Shown here: piece by piece, positions 61,500 through 64,000 of the stretch
Layout of the letters: each line of letters begins with the position of its first letter
Numbering within the stretch: the first letter of the stretch is position 1
Assembly: GCA_930367215.1 (NCBI GenBank)
Contig: OV884056.1
Coordinates: 228,089,127-228,153,126, forward strand
Reading direction: 5' to 3'
DNA: 64,000 nt
DNA from: Pollenia angustigena
Lineage: Eukaryota > Arthropoda > Insecta > Diptera > Polleniidae
Notes under the pieces: model-generated
Databases searched by the model: none
Seen by the model: the letters and a program-made list of their open reading frames with translations, nothing else
Told to the model about the DNA's origin: nothing
Position numbers and translations under genes: made by a program

Positions 61500-62756
61500 G
61501 TTAGGATACGAAAGATACATTTTTCGTATCTTTTGATGGCTTCATGTACCATGTATAATCTTGACATTTTTCGCATCTTTTGAATCCGTATGCTAAATGT
61601 ACTAAAACTTATTAAGAATGATCATCGTAACCGACTCAATAATTATACAATAGCATAATGGTGAAAGAACACATTAAGGATTACAAGTAATGCGAAGTTG
61701 TTCGGAGGAAATATGAACATCTTTTTTTTATATTCAGGAAATTTATATGAACTTTTTGACATAATCGCCTTGGTATAAACGCCTTAACTTAAATATTATT
61801 TTTACAAAACTGAATTTGTTTCGATAACATCCAAAGATAGTTACATATAATTAATTTTAATGTTTGCTTATTACATTTTTAAGAATTAAATACCTAATAT
61901 TTATGACTTAAATAAATATGAAAATGAATTTCCCACACCACAATAGTGGAGAGGGTATTATGCATTTGTGCTGATGTGTGTAACGCCTTAAAATATTGGT
62001 CCTAGACCCACTTTAAAGTATACCGATCGACTCAGAATCACTTTACTAACTAACGAAGTCCGTCCGGCTGGCTGGCTGTCCATGTAACTTTGTGCGCAAG
62101 GTACAGGTCGCAATTTTGGAGATAATTTGATAAAATTTGGGACATAGATTCTTATTGGATTCTTATTGGTCCTTGCCTATTGAGGGGGGACATTTTCTTC
62201 CACTCAGAAACATTCAAACCGATTTTAATTAAATTTAAAACATAGATAGAACCATATCTACATGGCAACAAAAGATATGAATTTTTTAAAAAATAGGACC
62301 ACGAGGGGAAATAGGGGCAATTTCTGCTCTCAAACCGATATTAATGAAATTTAAAACATATATAGATCCATATCTATATGGACACATAAGCTATACAGTT
62401 TTTCAAAAATAGGACCACAAGGGGAGGAAGTGGACAATTTCTGCCTCTCACAAACTTTCAAACCGATTTAAATGAAGTTTATAAACATAGATAAATCCAT
62501 ATTTTTTTGGACACATAAGCATGATGTGCTTTTAAGCACTGTGGTGCTGGGTATCATATGGTCGGGCTTGACCGACTATACTTTCTTACTTGTTTTCTTT
62601 ACAATATTTATTTAATATGAAATAAAACATTATTAACATTACAATAAATGTTAAACGTTTAAAGTGGAAATTTTTTCAAAATGTATCTTTTTGGAAAAAA
62701 GTGTATCTTTTTTGAAACTAAAATGTATCTTTCTCGAAATTTCACTGGCAACACTG
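61500..62756. mobile_element. hAT-type element with R2 insert
   Basis: Ends CAGTGTTGCCGTTAGGATAC and TTCACTGGCAACACTG; flanks ATCTAAAC (61492-61499) and ATCTTAAC (62757-62764) match at 7 of 8. Subterminal AAAGATACATTTTT words are found at both ends. The core TIR resembles the 12250 and 41425 elements, but the subterminal sequence differs, so it is another subfamily. R2 occupies about 61930-62600. Confidence 0.75.
61930..62600 (-). repeat. R2 repeat, copy 4, inside hAT
   Basis: CACCACAATAGTGGAGAGGG, GTGCTGATGTGTGTAACGCC, GTCCGGCTGGCTGGCTGTCC, TGTGCGCAAGGTACAGGTCG and the terminal GGTCGGGCTTGACCGACTAT hairpin followed by ACTTTCTTACTTGTTTTC. About 62200-62510 has three diverged copies of a roughly 120-bp unit (ACCGATTTTAATTAAATTTA, CATATAGATCCATATC). 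Confidence 0.65.
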
Positions 62757-62764
62757 ATCTTAAC

Positions 62765-63728
62765 TAAAATACTTTGACAGAAAGGGAATTCCTAAACAAA
62801 ACTAATGCAAATAAATCCGTTAAGTTAATCATTTCAACTTGTTGATATTGTGATAAATATTAACTATAAAAATGGATTAAGCAAATATGTTTGTATGTCA
62901 AATTTTAATTAAATAAAATGTAATTGCTTTCAATTATTTGTGTTTTTTTTTTGCAATATGAACTAATTATATGCAAACTTTCAACGGAAATTTATTATAA
63001 TAACAATTTCTTCATAACTTTAATAGTCTCTAACAAATTAATTAAGAATAGTCACAGCTAGGCCATATCTTCGATTTTCCCTACGTTTTTATTTTAAAGA
63101 AGAAAAGGCTACGTAGGAATTTTTTCCTACTTCCGGCAACACGAGATACAAGCTTTTAGATGAACACAAATTCATGCTATTCTTTAAATTTTTAAAATTC
63201 TCGAATACGAATATCTGCGCCAAAATTCGATGAGTACAAATTTTTAATCTGAATATTCGATATTTCAAAATCAAATTTATTAAAAACAAAAAAAACTATA
63301 ACATTCTGCTGACAGCAATTAAAATTATTAATATTTTAACTGAATGCCACTATTAAACATTTTTAAATTTTTACTGAGATGGTGGAAAGTAAATAAAGAA
63401 TAAATAAGAACTTATTTTACCTATCGCGAGGCAACAATATTTAGTGACTCCACCAACGAGTGTTCCGAGCCAGAAAATGTTTAGTGGTGCGGGACTTATT
63501 TACACACCGCATCGCAATAGGCTTGTAGGAGAAAACGCTTCAAAACTTTTATTTTTAAGGAACAATTTTGCTCTACTGGGAATCGATTATTAATTTACTA
63601 TGATATGAACAAATAACACCTATTTAATGCTAGTTTTGAAATATCATTTGTTTATGTTTAACTTTAATAAAATAAGATTATTATCTTGCGTTAAAGACAA
63701 AGGTTTTTTTAAGAAAAATTATTAAAAC
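62765..63728. other. Non-coding stretch
   Basis: Nothing recognised. Confidence 0.35.
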
Positions 63729-63785
63729 TTGAGTTTATCAAATTTAATTTTCATTCAATTATTTTTCACTGAGAAAGGAATTTTA
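63729..63785 (+). repeat. Short match to the SINE-like tail at 18772-18820
   Basis: TTTATCAAATTTAATTTTCA and GAGAAAGGAATT correspond to TTCATCAAATTTAATTTTCA and GAAGAAAGGAATT at 18773. Confidence 0.5.
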
Positions 63786-63819
63786 CAACTAAGAATTTTT
63801 GGGGGGGTGCTTAAATACC

Positions 63820-63965
63820 ATGGTAGATAAAGCCATGATGGCTTTAGCTCTCACTCAATAGGGAGATAAAGCCTTTTTTGTTTTTTTCTTTTATTTGAAT
63901 GGGAGATAAAGCCATCATGGCCTTAGCTCACATTAGCAATATTAGAAAATGGCTTTATCTCTCAT
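63820..63965. repeat. Cluster of GATAAAGCCATNATGGC palindromes
   Basis: AGATAAAGCCATGATGGCTT (about 63825), GGGAGATAAAGCC (63860), GGGAGATAAAGCCATCATGG (63901) and ATGGCTTTATCTCTCA (63949). It is the same type of motif as at 15215 and 15979-16110. Confidence 0.6.
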
Positions 63966-64000
63966 TTCAGTTCCGGAGACACTAAAGTTAAGTATTGAAA

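Overview
The window is about 64 kb of AT-rich nuclear DNA from a dipteran insect, most likely a calyptrate (blowfly or housefly type) fly. The case for Diptera rests on one well-conserved host exon that reads as the last exon of abstrakt (DDX41), and on dense populations of fly-type transposons. I cannot name the species. Only one host gene is clearly supported; the rest is intronic or intergenic DNA built from mobile elements of many ages, often nested inside one another.

Layout. 0-4.5 kb: probably an intron of abs, holding a broken Jockey-like LINE (minus strand), foldback MITEs, a 0.3-kb-period duplication and a short orphan coding relic. 4536-5570: terminal exon of abs (plus strand) and its poly(A) signals. 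6-10 kb: foldback MITE, a decayed gypsy-type gag/protease relic, and a hairpin-led dispersed repeat (called R2 here). 12.2-13.5 kb: a hAT element with an 8-bp target duplication. 14.4-18.8 kb: foldback elements, a GC-rich 82-bp minisatellite, and two opposed copies of a second hairpin-led repeat (R3), one split by a MITE. 19.2-21.4 kb: two rosa-like (DD41D) mariner relatives. 22-28.5 kb: R2 copy, a partly duplicated coding-like block of unknown identity, a hAT MITE, TA-target MITEs and another rosa-like element. 30-36.9 kb: more hAT and mariner elements, including a three-layer nest. 37392-41036: a complete Transib element with an intact RAG1-like transposase. 41.4-42.6 kb: a second copy of the hAT seen at 12 kb. 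42.6-46.9 kb: nothing recognised. 47-64 kb: foldback elements, R1, R2 and R3 copies and a third hAT.

The most notable object is the Transib element. Its two 14-bp inverted ends start with a RAG-heptamer-like CACACTG and are flanked by a CGGTG duplication. The same A-rich block (AAAAAAGT) follows the heptamer after exactly 23 nt at one end and exactly 12 nt at the other, which copies the 12/23 layout of vertebrate V(D)J recombination signals. With an uninterrupted 619-residue transposase, this looks like a young, possibly active RAG1-type transposon.

Other system-level patterns: at least eight foldback or long-TIR elements share a 3-bp TAA/TTA target duplication; four rosa/mariner-like elements each lack the same internal part of the transposase; and several insertions can be dated relative to each other because an unoccupied copy of the target is also present in the window.
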